From Actinomycetota bacterium (GTDB lineage: Bacteria; Actinomycetota; Actinomycetes; S36-B12; CAIYMF01), in assembly GCA_020161245.1 (NCBI GenBank), contig JAIUOK010000046.1:1-34577 (forward strand): DNA of 34,577 nt, given 5' to 3'. The position numbers and the translations under genes are program-made. Under the pieces are notes generated by a model. That model worked only from the letters and a program-made list of their open reading frames with translations. It made no database searches and had not been told where the DNA came from. Shown here in pieces: positions 1-8,577 of the stretch. Numbering within the stretch: position 1 is the first letter of the stretch; each line of letters opens with the position of its first letter.

Positions 1-2134
1 GTGCTTGGCGCACGGTGGCGAGCCGCACGTCCGCGCGACGGGCGGCGGCGGTGTCGTCGACGGCGGCGACGCGGTCGGGGTCGGCGACGTCGGCGAGGTC
101 GCGCAGGTGGTCGGTGAGGATGAGCGTGGATGCAGCGGATAGGGGGCTGGTGGCCAGTTCGACCCCGAGCGTCCGAAGGACAGCGGCCGCCGAATGGCCG
201 TCGCCAGCCAGTTCGAGGGTGCCGGCGGCTTCGAGGTTGAGCAGGAGCATGCGGTCCTCGACCGTGCCGAGGGTCACCAGGGCGGGGTAGGCGGGGATCC
301 CGGACGTCGAGGGCGCCGCATGCTCGCCGGGTGCGCTTGCCAGCGCCGTCGGGTCGAGCCGCCACAGCACGAGGTTGTCGCCGACGGGCGCTTCTCCGGC
401 TGGCGCGTTGGTGAACGGTGCAGCGGGGGGAGGCTCGTCGCCAGCGGTGGCGTCCCCCATCGAGACGTCCACGATGATGTCGAGCTGGTGTTGGCCGACG
501 AGGACGGCCCGAAGCCGTGGCATGGGCCGTCCAGTGGCGCGGCAGCCGTCCGCCATCTGCTGCAGTGCCGACGCGACGGTGTCGAGGGTGATTAGAGTCC
601 GGGCGCTGCACAGGATGCGTTCCGCGGCGGCGGGGTCCCCGGTGGGCAGGGGGAGGCGCTGCCCGGGGCGGCGTTGCTGCTGCTGGCGGCGTCGTCGTCG
701 GGCAAGTTCGGCGAGGAACCCGGTGGCGGTCAGGGCCGTGAGTCCCAGGACCAGCTGCGACCAGCTCCTGCCGATCGCGTCTCCGGCTTCGGCCTCCGCC
801 GCCGGGGTGGCTGTTTGCGGCGCGCTCGGCCCCGTCGGGGCGGGCGTCGCTGCGGCTGTGCTCTGGGGCTCTGGTGCGGGCGTGCGGTGGGGCGGGGCCG
901 TGACAGCTCGCGGCGCCGTCGAGGCCGGTATCACCGGTGCTCGACCGTCCGGCTCGTCGACGGGAGGCGCTTCGGGCGTCCGGGGTGGTGTCGTCGGCGC
1001 GGTCTCAGGAGCCGGGTCGGCGTCGTGACGGGTGGGCAGCAGGAGGATCCAGCCGGGCTGGATGAGCCGGGGGTCGTCGAGGTGCTGGCCGTCAGGCTGG
1101 GTGCGGTCGCGGTTGAGCCGGTGGATCTCCCGGTAGCGCATGGGGTCGCCGAGGTGCTTGTCGGCGATGTCCCAGAGCGTGTCGCCGCGCTGCACCACAT
1201 AGGTGCGGTGCTCCGAGCCGCCGTTCCGCGTCGCCGGTTGCGGCGACGGCTTCGACGCGTGGGCGGTGTCGGGTGCGGCGGCGTGCTGCTCGGGCAGCAG
1301 CAGGACCCAGCCGGGGTGGATCCAGTGGGTGTCGGTGAGGGTGCGGCCGTCGGCCTGGGGGCGCCCGTAGTTGAGGCGGGCGATCTCGCGGAAGCGTGCT
1401 CCGTCGCCGAGGTGGGTGGCTGCGAGGTCCCAGAGGGTGTCGCCACGCACGACGGTGATCGTGCGGTCGCGAGCAGCCCGGCGCGCCTGATGGACCTGAT
1501 CATGCGTTTGCGCGTGCACCGCTGTCGAGGATACGGACTCGCGGGCTGCGCCGTGGCCGGCCCGCGGCTGAGGCGAGGTCGGGGCGGCCGTCGGCTGCGC
1601 CGCAGGGCGCCCCGTAGCCGGGGCCGAGGTCGGGAGCTGGGCCGACGAAGCCGACCCGGTTGGTGCCGGGTCTGCGGCGACGGCCGGGACAGGAGGGAAG
1701 TGTCCGGGTGCGGTGCCGGTGGGTGCGGTAAGCAACATCGCGGCCGAGGCGACCAGGGACGCGGCGAGCTTCTGCGGCGCACCCGCCAGCGGGAGTCGTG
1801 GCGTGGGCAGGCCGCGCAGCATCGCGACCGTCTCCACGACCACGGAGACGGCGAACACCGCCCACGCGGCCCATGCCAGCAGCGTCAGCGCGGTCAGCAG
1901 GAGGTGCCCGTCGTCGGGGCGGGTCAGCGCGGAGGTGATTGCCTGCCAGGACAGGGTCGGCCAGTCCAGCGCCGGGGCGACGACGAGCAGTAGTGCGGGG
2001 ATGCCGACCATGAGGGCTGCGAGCGCGAGCAGGGCGGCCAGGGCGCGCGCGACCTCGGCGCCGCGCCGGTGGCGCCCGGCGTGGGTCCCGCACTCTGCCC
2101 CGCGGCTGGTCGCCTGGGTGGTGGCTCTGGTCAT
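1..2134 (-). CDS. LysM-domain membrane protein of the Tad cluster, partial
   Basis: The reading frame is open from the ATG at 2134 to the left edge, about 711 codons, so the C-terminus is missing. I translated it by hand. Hydrophobic segments lie near residues 31-55, 75-100 and 118-135, followed by an Ala/Pro/Thr-rich linker. Two LysM modules follow, about residues 224-283 and 310-363, both with the GDTLWD signature and a GWxLLLP ending. A second Pro/Thr-rich linker leads to a fourth hydrophobic segment near 456-476 and a long cytoplasmic-looking tail. LysM domains bind peptidoglycan, so this probably anchors or positions the pilus machine in the wall. Actinobacterial relatives often end in a BTAD regulatory domain; that part would be off-window, so this is inference. 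The start overlaps the tadG-like stop by 4 bp (ATGA), placing it last in the visible operon. Confidence 0.85.
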   Translation of the reverse strand, partial: MTRATTQATSRGAECGTHAGRHRRGAEVARALAALLALAALMVGIPALLLVVAPALDWPTLSWQAITSALTRPDDGHLLLTALTLLAWAAWAVFAVSVVVETVAMLRGLPTPRLPLAGAPQKLAASLVASAAMLLTAPTGTAPGHFPPVPAVAADPAPTGSASSAQLPTSAPATGRPAAQPTAAPTSPQPRAGHGAARESVSSTAVHAQTHDQVHQARRAARDRTITVVRGDTLWDLAATHLGDGARFREIARLNYGRPQADGRTLTDTHWIHPGWVLLLPEQHAAAPDTAHASKPSPQPATRNGGSEHRTYVVQRGDTLWDIADKHLGDPMRYREIHRLNRDRTQPDGQHLDDPRLIQPGWILLLPTRHDADPAPETAPTTPPRTPEAPPVDEPDGRAPVIPASTAPRAVTAPPHRTPAPEPQSTAAATPAPTGPSAPQTATPAAEAEAGDAIGRSWSQLVLGLTALTATGFLAELARRRRRQQQQRRPGQRLPLPTGDPAAAERILCSARTLITLDTVASALQQMADGCRATGRPMPRLRAVLVGQHQLDIIVDVSMGDATAGDEPPPAAPFTNAPAGEAPVGDNLVLWRLDPTALASAPGEHAAPSTSGIPAYPALVTLGTVEDRMLLLNLEAAGTLELAGDGHSAAAVLRTLGVELATSPLSAASTLILTDHLRDLADVADPDRVAAVDDTAAARRADVRLATVRQA

Positions 2135-2577
2135 GGTGCGGCTCCGGTGATGCCGGGGACGAGGGTGGCGCTGGCACGCCCGGTCACGGTGAGGGTGTGA
2201 ATACCGACAAGGCCGAGGAACAAGGTCGGGGTCGAATCGGTGACGGTCACGGTGACGGTGGTACCGGTGGTGGTGACGGTGCCGGTCACTCCGCGGGCGG
2301 TGAGGTAGGCGCGGGCCGCCGCGGTCGCGGCGCCGGTGTCCAGGGTGGGGTCCCGGCCGGTGATGGCGTCGGGGACGACGATGCGCTGCCCGGCGACGCG
2401 CGCGGCGTCGGCGGCCAGCGCGTCGGCGCGTTGGATGCCGCGGATCTTGGCGCCACCATCGACGACGAGGCCGATGAGGACGAGCAGCCCGAGGACGGTG
2501 ATGGACAGGAACACCGTCGCCGACCCGTCCTCGGAGCGCCCGCCGTGTCGGTGCCGCGTGGGACGTCGGGGGGTCAT
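2131..2577 (-). CDS. TadG-like pseudopilin / pilus assembly protein
   Basis: 148 residues. A short basic N-terminus is followed by a hydrophobic helix at about residues 18-42 that begins with the sequence DGSATVFLSITVLG, then a small Thr/Val-rich extracytoplasmic domain. The helix resembles the N-terminal segment of TadE/TadG proteins. The Glu that follows the cleavage-site Gly at position +5 in the two neighbouring TadE proteins is replaced here by Phe, so it probably is not processed or assembled like a pilin; TadG proteins commonly lack that Glu. It overlaps the genes on both sides by 4 bp (ATGA), which indicates coupled translation. The exact role in the machine is unknown, but a membrane-anchored assembly factor is most likely. 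Confidence 0.8.
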   Translation of the reverse strand: MTPRRPTRHRHGGRSEDGSATVFLSITVLGLLVLIGLVVDGGAKIRGIQRADALAADAARVAGQRIVVPDAITGRDPTLDTGAATAAARAYLTARGVTGTVTTTGTTVTVTVTDSTPTLFLGLVGIHTLTVTGRASATLVPGITGAAP

Positions 2578-3050
2578 GACCGGCCCCGGTAGGTGTCCAG
2601 CGGGCTGGTCGCCGTCGCGGTGACCTGCCGCTTTCCGGGCATGCCGGGCACGGCGAGACCGGACAGCGACACCGTGCAGGTGACGGTCGCGGTGACCGAT
2701 GCCGGTCGTCCGACGGGGACGGCGAACCCGCTGGTGTCCACGGTGACGCGCACGGTGGCGCAGTGCAGGTCGCCGGCGTCGAGCTCGCGGCGCGCGGCGC
2801 CGGTCGCCGTGCTGGTGGCGGCCGCCGGGTCGCGGGCCAGGGTCGCGGCGCGTGCGGCTGTCTGGGCGGCGCGGTCGACCTCCTGGTGCGCGATGGACAG
2901 CCGGCCGGCGACGACGACGAGGGCGAGCAGGACCAGCACGGCAGGAGCGAGGATCGACAGCTCGAGGGTCACCGACCCCGCGTCGGCGCGGATGGCCGCG
3001 CCCAGAGCGTGGTCCGCGACGCGCCGCTGTCCCGGGTGTGTGCCGGTCAT
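2574..3050 (-). CDS. TadE-like pseudopilin
   Basis: 158 residues from the ATG at 3050; the frame is open further upstream, but that extension overlaps the preceding tadE gene and is Arg/Pro-rich shadow. The N-terminus carries AGSVTLELSILAP, a class III prepilin-type motif with Gly25 at the predicted cleavage site and Glu30 at mature position 5, followed by a hydrophobic helix (about 29-47). The remainder is a small Thr/Val-rich domain. TadE proteins are minor pseudopilins processed by a TadV-type peptidase; no such peptidase is visible in this window. The 4-bp overlaps on both sides (ATGA) tie it to the operon. Confidence 0.85.
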   Translation of the reverse strand: MTGTHPGQRRVADHALGAAIRADAGSVTLELSILAPAVLVLLALVVVAGRLSIAHQEVDRAAQTAARAATLARDPAAATSTATGAARRELDAGDLHCATVRVTVDTSGFAVPVGRPASVTATVTCTVSLSGLAVPGMPGKRQVTATATSPLDTYRGRS

Positions 3051-3487
3051 GGGGTGTCCGGGGTGAAACGCTCGACCGGGACGAGGGCGTCCTGGGTGAC
3101 GGTCAGGCCGGGGACGCCGGGCAGCACCGACAGGGCCCGGCCGCTCACCTCGATCCGGACGAACGCGGTTGTGGTGCCTGCGGCCGTGACGGTCGTGCCG
3201 GTCAGGGAGTCTCCGGCGTGGTCGGTGAGGAAGGACCGGGCCCGCGCCACCGCCGCGCCGGTGGTCGAGTTGTAGGCAGCGCCCGCGGCTGCGCCTTCCT
3301 GCGCTGCGGCCTGGGCGAGGTTGCGGGCGTGGAACCACAGGCCGCCCTGGACGATCGAGAACACCAGCAGCAGCAGTGCGGGCGCGAGGATCGCTATCTC
3401 CAGGCTCACCGACCCGTCCTGCCCGCGGGCATGCCACCCCCGGCACCGGGCGGTGCCGTCGGTTCCTGCCGGTGTGCGGGCGGGCAT
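3047..3487 (-). CDS. TadE-like pseudopilin
   Basis: 146 residues. QDGSVSLEIAILAP near residues 23-36 matches the class III prepilin motif, with Gly25 before the cut and Glu30 at mature position 5, and is followed by a hydrophobic helix to about residue 47. The mature domain contains a conserved-looking AQAAAQEGAAAGA stretch typical of TadE proteins. It lies 18 bp downstream of the small pilin-like gene and overlaps the next tadE-like gene by 4 bp. Two tadE-like genes plus one tadG-like gene in series is the usual set of minor pilins in actinobacterial Tad loci. Confidence 0.87.
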   Translation of the reverse strand: MPARTPAGTDGTARCRGWHARGQDGSVSLEIAILAPALLLLVFSIVQGGLWFHARNLAQAAAQEGAAAGAAYNSTTGAAVARARSFLTDHAGDSLTGTTVTAAGTTTAFVRIEVSGRALSVLPGVPGLTVTQDALVPVERFTPDTP

Positions 3488-3505
3488 AGCTGCGGCGGGC
3501 CGTGG

Positions 3506-3706
3506 TCAGTTGATCTGGTCGGTGCGGCGGGTGACGGCCAGGGTGATTGCGGTGACCAGGAGCGTCGCGACCGCGATGAGCCCGAGCACGATGATCACCA
3601 GCTCCAGGGTGGAGACACCGTCCTCACCCCGATTGCGCAGGGTGCGGCTGGTGCGGGCGAGGTGGCCGGCGAGCAGGACGCGGGCGGCGAGCAGGGTGCT
3701 GGTCAT
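3506..3706 (-). CDS. Small Flp-pilin-like protein
   Basis: 66 residues. The ATG at 3706 is preceded by an AGGAG ribosome-binding site (within 3712-3722). EDGVSTLELVIIVLG places Gly30 at a class III prepilin cleavage site and Glu35 at mature position 5, followed by one long hydrophobic helix and a short basic tail (RRTDQIN). Cleavage would leave a 36-residue mature protein, short even for Flp pilins (usually about 50-60). Its position between tadC and tadE, its own ribosome-binding site and its 62-bp upstream gap fit a highly expressed major pilin. That is inference; a minor pseudopilin is the alternative. The much longer frame upstream in the same phase is a shadow of tadC. Confidence 0.72.
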   Translation of the reverse strand: MTSTLLAARVLLAGHLARTSRTLRNRGEDGVSTLELVIIVLGLIAVATLLVTAITLAVTRRTDQIN

Positions 3707-3768
3707 CTGGTGGTGCTCCTGTCCGGTACGGCGTGCGTGGGCATTGCAGGGTGGGATGGGAAGTGCTT

Positions 3769-4656
3769 CTAGGAGAACAGGATCCGGGCGAAGGCTGGGT
3801 AGCCGATCAGGGCCATGAAGGCGATGCCGAGCAGGGCGACGGGGATGATCATGTGCTCGCTGGCGGCGTTGGCCTCCGCCGCGGACGCGGCCAGGAGCTG
3901 GTGGCGTAGCGAGGCGGCGCGGGCGCGCAGGGTGGCGTAGACGGCGGCGCCGTCGGTGCCGGACAGTCGCATGATGTCGGCGAGGTCCCCGAGCTCGGGG
4001 ACGCCGACCTGCTCGGCGAGTTCGCCGAGGGCGTCCCAGGGCGGGCGCCCGGCGAGCTCGGCGCGGGTAAGGGCGTCGCGGATCCGGACGAACCCGGGGG
4101 CGTCGGCGACCCAGGCGGCGCGCTCGAGGGCCTGCACGGTGCCGGCGTCGCCGGCGCGTTCGAGGGCGACGAGCTCGAGGTAGGCGCACACCGCCAGGCG
4201 CATCGCGTCCCGCTCGGTCTGCGCGCGGCGGCGAAGGTCCGCGTCTGGCACCCAGAACAGTACCGCAGCCAGCAGCAGCGACACCGCGACGGGCACGACG
4301 AGCGGGGGCACGATGCCCAGCAGTGCGACCGCGGCGAGCAGGACTGGCGGGAACGCGAGCCCGAGCAGTGCGTAGCCGGTCTTGCGGGCGGCCAGCGCCG
4401 TTGGGGTCTCGCCGAGCAGGGCGAGGTCGCGGGCGTAGCGGTCCAGGTGCAGGCGGGCCGCGAGGTCGGTGAAGACGCCGTCGCTGGTTCGCTGCCACCG
4501 CGACGCCCCGTGGACGGCGACGGGTTCGGGGTCCGCGGTGTCCAGGCGGGCCAGGGCAGCGGCGAGGTCGGGGACGTCGGGGACCAGGGCGCGGATCAGC
4601 ACCGCGACGCCCGCGCCCACGCTCGCGCCAGCGGCGATCACCCACGGGTCGATCAT
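3769..4656 (-). CDS. tadC: TadC-like pilus platform protein (type II secretion F family)
   Basis: 295 residues. The order is an N-terminal hydrophobic segment (about 5-25), a cytoplasmic stretch, two adjacent membrane segments (about 92-137), a helical cytoplasmic T2SF domain (about 150-260) and a C-terminal membrane segment (about 270-292) ending in FARILFS. This layout is that of TadC, the inner-membrane platform partner of TadB on which the TadA ATPase acts. The start ATG overlaps the tadB stop by 4 bp (ATGA). I chose it over the longer upstream frame because that frame runs through tadB in another phase. Confidence 0.9.
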   Translation of the reverse strand: MIDPWVIAAGASVGAGVAVLIRALVPDVPDLAAALARLDTADPEPVAVHGASRWQRTSDGVFTDLAARLHLDRYARDLALLGETPTALAARKTGYALLGLAFPPVLLAAVALLGIVPPLVVPVAVSLLLAAVLFWVPDADLRRRAQTERDAMRLAVCAYLELVALERAGDAGTVQALERAAWVADAPGFVRIRDALTRAELAGRPPWDALGELAEQVGVPELGDLADIMRLSGTDGAAVYATLRARAASLRHQLLAASAAEANAASEHMIIPVALLGIAFMALIGYPAFARILFS

Positions 4657-5567
4657 GAGCCGGTCCTCCCCGAAGCGGCGGGCGTCCAGGCGGGGTCCGC
4701 GGCGTCGCCGAGCCGGGTTGATCCGGTGGGCAGGAACAGTCGCGGCTGCGGGCGGGTCAGAGTCAGCGCCCGCATCCACGCCAGCGATGCGATGAACCCG
4801 CACGCGATCACCGCGAGGACCAGCTGGCCGAGCAGGGTGCCGTACGGGGCGAGGTAGGTGCCGTTGAGGGCGCCGACGGCGACCACGCCGAGGGTGATGA
4901 GGGTGACCGCGCGGGCGGTGGTGCGGGGCTTGGCGCGCTCGGCCTCCACCCGGCGGCGCATGGCGACCTCCTCGGCGACGGAGTCCGCGACCGCGGCCAG
5001 GACCCGTGCCAGGCCAGGGCCCCGGCGGCGGGCACCCAGGATCAACGTGGCGACGACGAGGTCGCCGGTGGCGTCGTCGAGGTCGTCGGCGAACGCGCGC
5101 AGCGCGGCCTCGGTCGACCAGCGGGCGTCCAGCCGCGCCGCCAGCGCGGACACCTCGCCCTGAAGGCGTTGCGGGCAGGTGCGCACGGTCGCGGCGATTC
5201 CCTGCTCGAGACCGACACCGACGACCAGCACGTCGGACAGGCGCCGGGTCCATTCCTCCAGCGCCTCGATCCGGTCGATGCCCGCGGCCGCGACGGTCGA
5301 GGTGCCGAGCAGGATTGGCAGGCCCCACGCGGTGGCGGCGACGATGAGTGCGGCGACCGGCCACCCGGTGACCAGCCACGCCGCAGCCGCACCCAAAACC
5401 GCGACGACGGCGCGCGCTTGCGACCCGGCCGGCAGCCGCCGCGGGTGCGTCGTCGCAGTGCGACGCGGCACCGGTGCGGGTGCGAGCGCGGGGAACAGCC
5501 CGGCGACGACCAGCAGCACGCCGGCGACAAGGATCGCGCCGGCGACCGCGGCCAGGACGGCGGTCAT
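4653..5567 (-). CDS. tadB: TadB-like pilus platform protein (type II secretion F family)
   Basis: 304 residues. Hydrophobic segments lie at about 4-27 and 52-88, then a cytoplasmic T2SF domain at about 100-210 containing the helical LEEWTRRLSDVL and EGVSALAARLD-like regions, and two C-terminal membrane segments at about 223-262. TadB pairs with TadC to form the membrane base of Tad pili. The start overlaps the cpaF stop by 4 bp (ATGA), and the stop overlaps the tadC start likewise, giving an uninterrupted tadA-tadB-tadC block. The longer frame reaching 6431 is a shadow inside cpaF. Confidence 0.9.
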   Translation of the reverse strand: MTAVLAAVAGAILVAGVLLVVAGLFPALAPAPVPRRTATTHPRRLPAGSQARAVVAVLGAAAAWLVTGWPVAALIVAATAWGLPILLGTSTVAAAGIDRIEALEEWTRRLSDVLVVGVGLEQGIAATVRTCPQRLQGEVSALAARLDARWSTEAALRAFADDLDDATGDLVVATLILGARRRGPGLARVLAAVADSVAEEVAMRRRVEAERAKPRTTARAVTLITLGVVAVGALNGTYLAPYGTLLGQLVLAVIACGFIASLAWMRALTLTRPQPRLFLPTGSTRLGDAADPAWTPAASGRTGS

Positions 5568-7024
5568 GACGGTGCCCCGACCAGGTCCAGCGGCGTGGCC
5601 CAGGTGCCTGTGCGGTGGTCGTGGAACCCGGGGTCGAACCCGGCCCGGATCAGTTCCGGCAGGCACGCCGGTGCGTGGGTGGGGACGGCGCGACCGTCGG
5701 GTCCGGGCGCGAACACGGTCGTGGTGGTGGGGCGGCCGAACTCGCCCATCCCGTTGATCTCCACAACGTCGGACACGAACCTGTGCCGCCGCCCCCCGAT
5801 GTGGGTCTCGTCCAGCAGCCGGGCGTGAACGATGAGGTCCACGGAGCCTGCGACCAGGCGGTAGGCGAACGTGTCGGTCATCCCGATGTCCGCGGACAGG
5901 CACAACGTGACCAGGCGGTCCAGGGCGTGCGCGGCGGTGCGGGAGTGGATCGTGCACAGCGACCCGTCGCCGGTCGACATCGCCTCCAGCATCGGGACGG
6001 CCTCGCTGCCGCGGACCTCCCCGACGATGATGCGCCGCAGGTTCATCCGCAGCGCATCCACCACCAGCTCGGACAGCGTCACCTCCCCCGCGCGGCGGCC
6101 AGACGCGTCGCGTTCGCTGGAGCCCTCGCGGGCCTCCATCGCCACCACCCGGGGGTGCCGGTCGGGGAGCTCGTGCAGGTGCAGCTCGTACTCCCGCTCG
6201 ATGGTTGCGAACCGCTCCATCGGGTCGAACTCGTTGGCCAGCGCCCGGATCATGGTCGTCTTGCCCGCGTTCTGCAGCCCAGTGACGATGATGTTCTTCC
6301 CGGACCGTAGCGCCGCGCGCAGGAATGCGACCAGCGCGGTGTCCAGCATCCCGAGGGCGATCAGGTCGTCGAGGTCGACGTCGCGGACCCGGTGGCGGCG
6401 CACCACCACCTGAGGGCGCGGTGTCGTCCACGCCATCGCCGCCAGCCGCGACCCGTCCTCCAGGCGCAGGTGCAGGCGCGGGTTCGCAGTGGTGAAGGTG
6501 CGTTCGTTGCCCGCCACCCGAGCGGCCAGGTGCTGGAGCTGCTCGAGGAGCTCGGCGTCGGAGTCCGCAACAGCCGGGCCGCGCTCCTCGCGGCCGTCGG
6601 CGTAGGACACCCAGACCTGGTCATGGCCGTTGACCTCGATGTTCTCCACCATCGGGTCATCGACCAGCGGCTGCAACCGCCCCAGGCCGAACAGCGCCGA
6701 CATGACCGCGTCGGCGAGCGCGAACTCCTCCTCCACGCTCCACCCCGGGGCGCCGGCTCGCGCGGCGTCGCGGGACCGGGCGGTCAGGAGATCGGCGAGC
6801 AGGGAGCGGCACAGCTCCTGCCGGGCCGCGGTGTCGGTCAGCGGGTCGGTCTGCAGGCGGGCGGCGAGGCGTTCGGCGACCTCGCGGCGCAGCTCCCGGA
6901 CCAGCCCGTGATCGACCGACAACCCTGCCCCCGGGTCGGCCGCGGGCGGTCCGGGCTCGGGCCACGCGCGCAGCGCGGGCGTGTCGAGGTCGTCGACCTG
7001 CCAGGCGCGCAGCTGCTCGGTCAC
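5564..7024 (-). CDS. tadA: TadA/CpaF-type secretion ATPase
   Basis: 486 residues with a GTG start at 7024, overlapping the upstream stop as GTGA. This is the hexameric ATPase that powers pilus assembly from the cytoplasm. The N-terminal domain contains the LFGLGRLQPLVDDPMVENI region typical of CpaF. Walker A is GLQNAGKTT with Lys at about residue 255, and the downstream region IIVGEVRGSEAVPML (Walker B-like) with GSLCTIHSRTA (His box) completes the type II/IV secretion ATPase signature. Length and motif order match the CpaF/TadA family. Its order before tadB and tadC is the standard Tad core. Confidence 0.95.
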   Translation of the reverse strand: MTEQLRAWQVDDLDTPALRAWPEPGPPAADPGAGLSVDHGLVRELRREVAERLAARLQTDPLTDTAARQELCRSLLADLLTARSRDAARAGAPGWSVEEEFALADAVMSALFGLGRLQPLVDDPMVENIEVNGHDQVWVSYADGREERGPAVADSDAELLEQLQHLAARVAGNERTFTTANPRLHLRLEDGSRLAAMAWTTPRPQVVVRRHRVRDVDLDDLIALGMLDTALVAFLRAALRSGKNIIVTGLQNAGKTTMIRALANEFDPMERFATIEREYELHLHELPDRHPRVVAMEAREGSSERDASGRRAGEVTLSELVVDALRMNLRRIIVGEVRGSEAVPMLEAMSTGDGSLCTIHSRTAAHALDRLVTLCLSADIGMTDTFAYRLVAGSVDLIVHARLLDETHIGGRRHRFVSDVVEINGMGEFGRPTTTTVFAPGPDGRAVPTHAPACLPELIRAGFDPGFHDHRTGTWATPLDLVGAPS

Positions 7025-7860
7025 GACCCCACCACCGTCCGTTGGTTAGCGGCCGATGCGGAAGAGCGCAGCGGTGTCGCGTCCGGCTTCAGAGGCGACA
7101 ACGGCGACAGCAGCGGGTCAGCGAGGTCGCGGAGCCGGCCCGTCACGGCGGCGGCTGAGCGCATCAGCGCGGTGCGGGCGAACCAGCGCCCGGCGGGCGC
7201 GCCGTCACTGAGCACCGCGGCCGCCCGAGGGTCCCAGGCCAACGATCCGAGCAGCGGGAGTCCGAGGGAGGATGCGACCTCGTCAGCCGGGTACGGGCGC
7301 CGCTCACCGACGACCAGCAGCCACCGCCGCGGCGACGACGAGTGTGCCGGCTCGGCTGCGCGGAGCACGGCCGCGGCGGGGCGTGCTGCCGCGACCGCGC
7401 GCAACGACGACCCGGTCACGAGCACCACGAGGTCCGCGGCCGCCAGAAGCGATGCGCCCGCGCCCGCAGGCAGTCGTCCGACGTCGACGAGGACCGTCCA
7501 GCTCTCCTCGCCGGTGCTGTCGAGCTCGCGCAGCCGCGACCAGGCCGGAGCCGCGCCAGGCCTGGTCGGCGGGAACGGCGCGGGACCGGCGAGCAGGAGC
7601 CGTGACCCGGTCGCGTCGAGCGCGACCGCGGAACCGTGGACCGCGTCGAGCAGGTCGCTGCGTGCCGACGCGACGGCGCCGGCGCCGGCGCCCGGCCCAG
7701 TCGCGCCCTGCAGGTAGCCCGAGGCGAGGTCGGCGCCGGCCGGGTCGGCGTCGACCAGAAGCACAGAGCCCGCGTTCAGCGGCCAGGCCAGGGCCAGGGC
7801 CAGGCTGGTGGTGGTGGCCCCGGGCGCGCCTTTGGCCGAGCACACCGCGATCACGGTCAT
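7021..7860 (-). CDS. CpaE/MinD-like P-loop protein of the Tad cluster
   Basis: 279 residues. The N-terminus MTVIAVCSAKGAPGATTT resembles the deviant Walker A of MinD/ParA proteins (KGGxGKT). The signature Lys10 is kept, but the P-loop lysine is replaced by Ala15. VLLVDADPAGAD supplies the Walker A' Asp, and LVVLVTGSSLRAVAAA follows as the usual next strand. CpaE/TadZ proteins localise Tad machines at the cell pole. Loss of the P-loop lysine suggests weak or absent ATP hydrolysis; from memory, actinobacterial relatives in similar clusters share this change. It is coupled by 4-bp overlaps to the SAF gene upstream and cpaF downstream. Confidence 0.82.
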   Translation of the reverse strand: MTVIAVCSAKGAPGATTTSLALALAWPLNAGSVLLVDADPAGADLASGYLQGATGPGAGAGAVASARSDLLDAVHGSAVALDATGSRLLLAGPAPFPPTRPGAAPAWSRLRELDSTGEESWTVLVDVGRLPAGAGASLLAAADLVVLVTGSSLRAVAAARPAAAVLRAAEPAHSSSPRRWLLVVGERRPYPADEVASSLGLPLLGSLAWDPRAAAVLSDGAPAGRWFARTALMRSAAAVTGRLRDLADPLLSPLSPLKPDATPLRSSASAANQRTVVGS

Positions 7861-8537
7861 GACGCGGCCACCTGCGGCAGAAGCACCAGCGCGATGCGCC
7901 CGGTCGCGGCCCGCGCCGCCAGCGCCGGACCGTCCCCGGCCGCGACGGTGACGTCGAGCACCGACACCCCGTTGAGGTCGGCAGGGCCGATGCGCACGAC
8001 GGTCGCCGCCAGAGTCGCGGGCGGCCCGGTCGGCGGGTCGCCGTCAGCGCCAGGGGTCTCGACGATGAGGACCCGGTCCCCGGGCGTCAGGCCACCCGCG
8101 GGCAGCCGGTCGGCCTTGAGCGGAACACCGACCAGGACCTCCCCCGCCTCCGGGGGTGTCGCGGCGGTGAGCTGCGCGGGCGCCAGCAGCGACCCGGCCA
8201 CGATCGTGGTCGCAGCGACCTGGCCCACGACGCGGTCACGCTCGCCCGCCGGGATGACGGCGACCCCGCTCGCGCCGGCGACCTCGACGGTCCCCAGGTC
8301 TGCGTCGGTCAGGACCGTCCCGTAGGCGACGTCGCGCGCCGCGACCAGCACCGCGACGCGGGCGCTGCTGGTCGACACCAGCCACGCCGCCGCGAGCGCC
8401 CCCACCGCGACCAGGGCCACCCCCAGGGCCAGCAGCCCCGGACGGCGGCGCGGCCGCGGGGCGCGCATCGGTGCAGCGACCTTCATCGCCCGCGCCGACC
8501 CGTCCGCCCGGGCCGTACTTGAGCTCGTGGTCGTCAC
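7857..8537 (-). CDS. SAF-domain protein, CpaB/RcpC-like
   Basis: 226 residues, GTG start with a GGGAGG ribosome-binding site about 8 bp upstream. A basic N-terminus and one membrane segment (about 34-55) are followed by a SAF domain (about 62-125) containing ARDVAYGTVLTDADL and VAATTIVAGSLLAPAQL, and a beta-rich C-terminal domain ending VALVLLPQVAAS-like. In Tad systems the SAF-domain protein CpaB/RcpC is an extracytoplasmic component thought to contact the wall or pilus channel. It overlaps the CpaE-like start by 4 bp and lies 40 bp after the secreted-protein gene. Confidence 0.82.
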   Translation of the reverse strand: MTTTSSSTARADGSARAMKVAAPMRAPRPRRRPGLLALGVALVAVGALAAAWLVSTSSARVAVLVAARDVAYGTVLTDADLGTVEVAGASGVAVIPAGERDRVVGQVAATTIVAGSLLAPAQLTAATPPEAGEVLVGVPLKADRLPAGGLTPGDRVLIVETPGADGDPPTGPPATLAATVVRIGPADLNGVSVLDVTVAAGDGPALAARAATGRIALVLLPQVAAS

Positions 8538-8577
8538 AGCTCCACCTCCCGTGGCATGGCACGCCGCGCACCGGTGC

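Noticed and set aside
3707..4645. A 379-residue minus-strand frame over the pilin-like gene
   Set aside because: All but the last 66 residues are Arg/Pro-rich and lie in the wrong phase of tadC.
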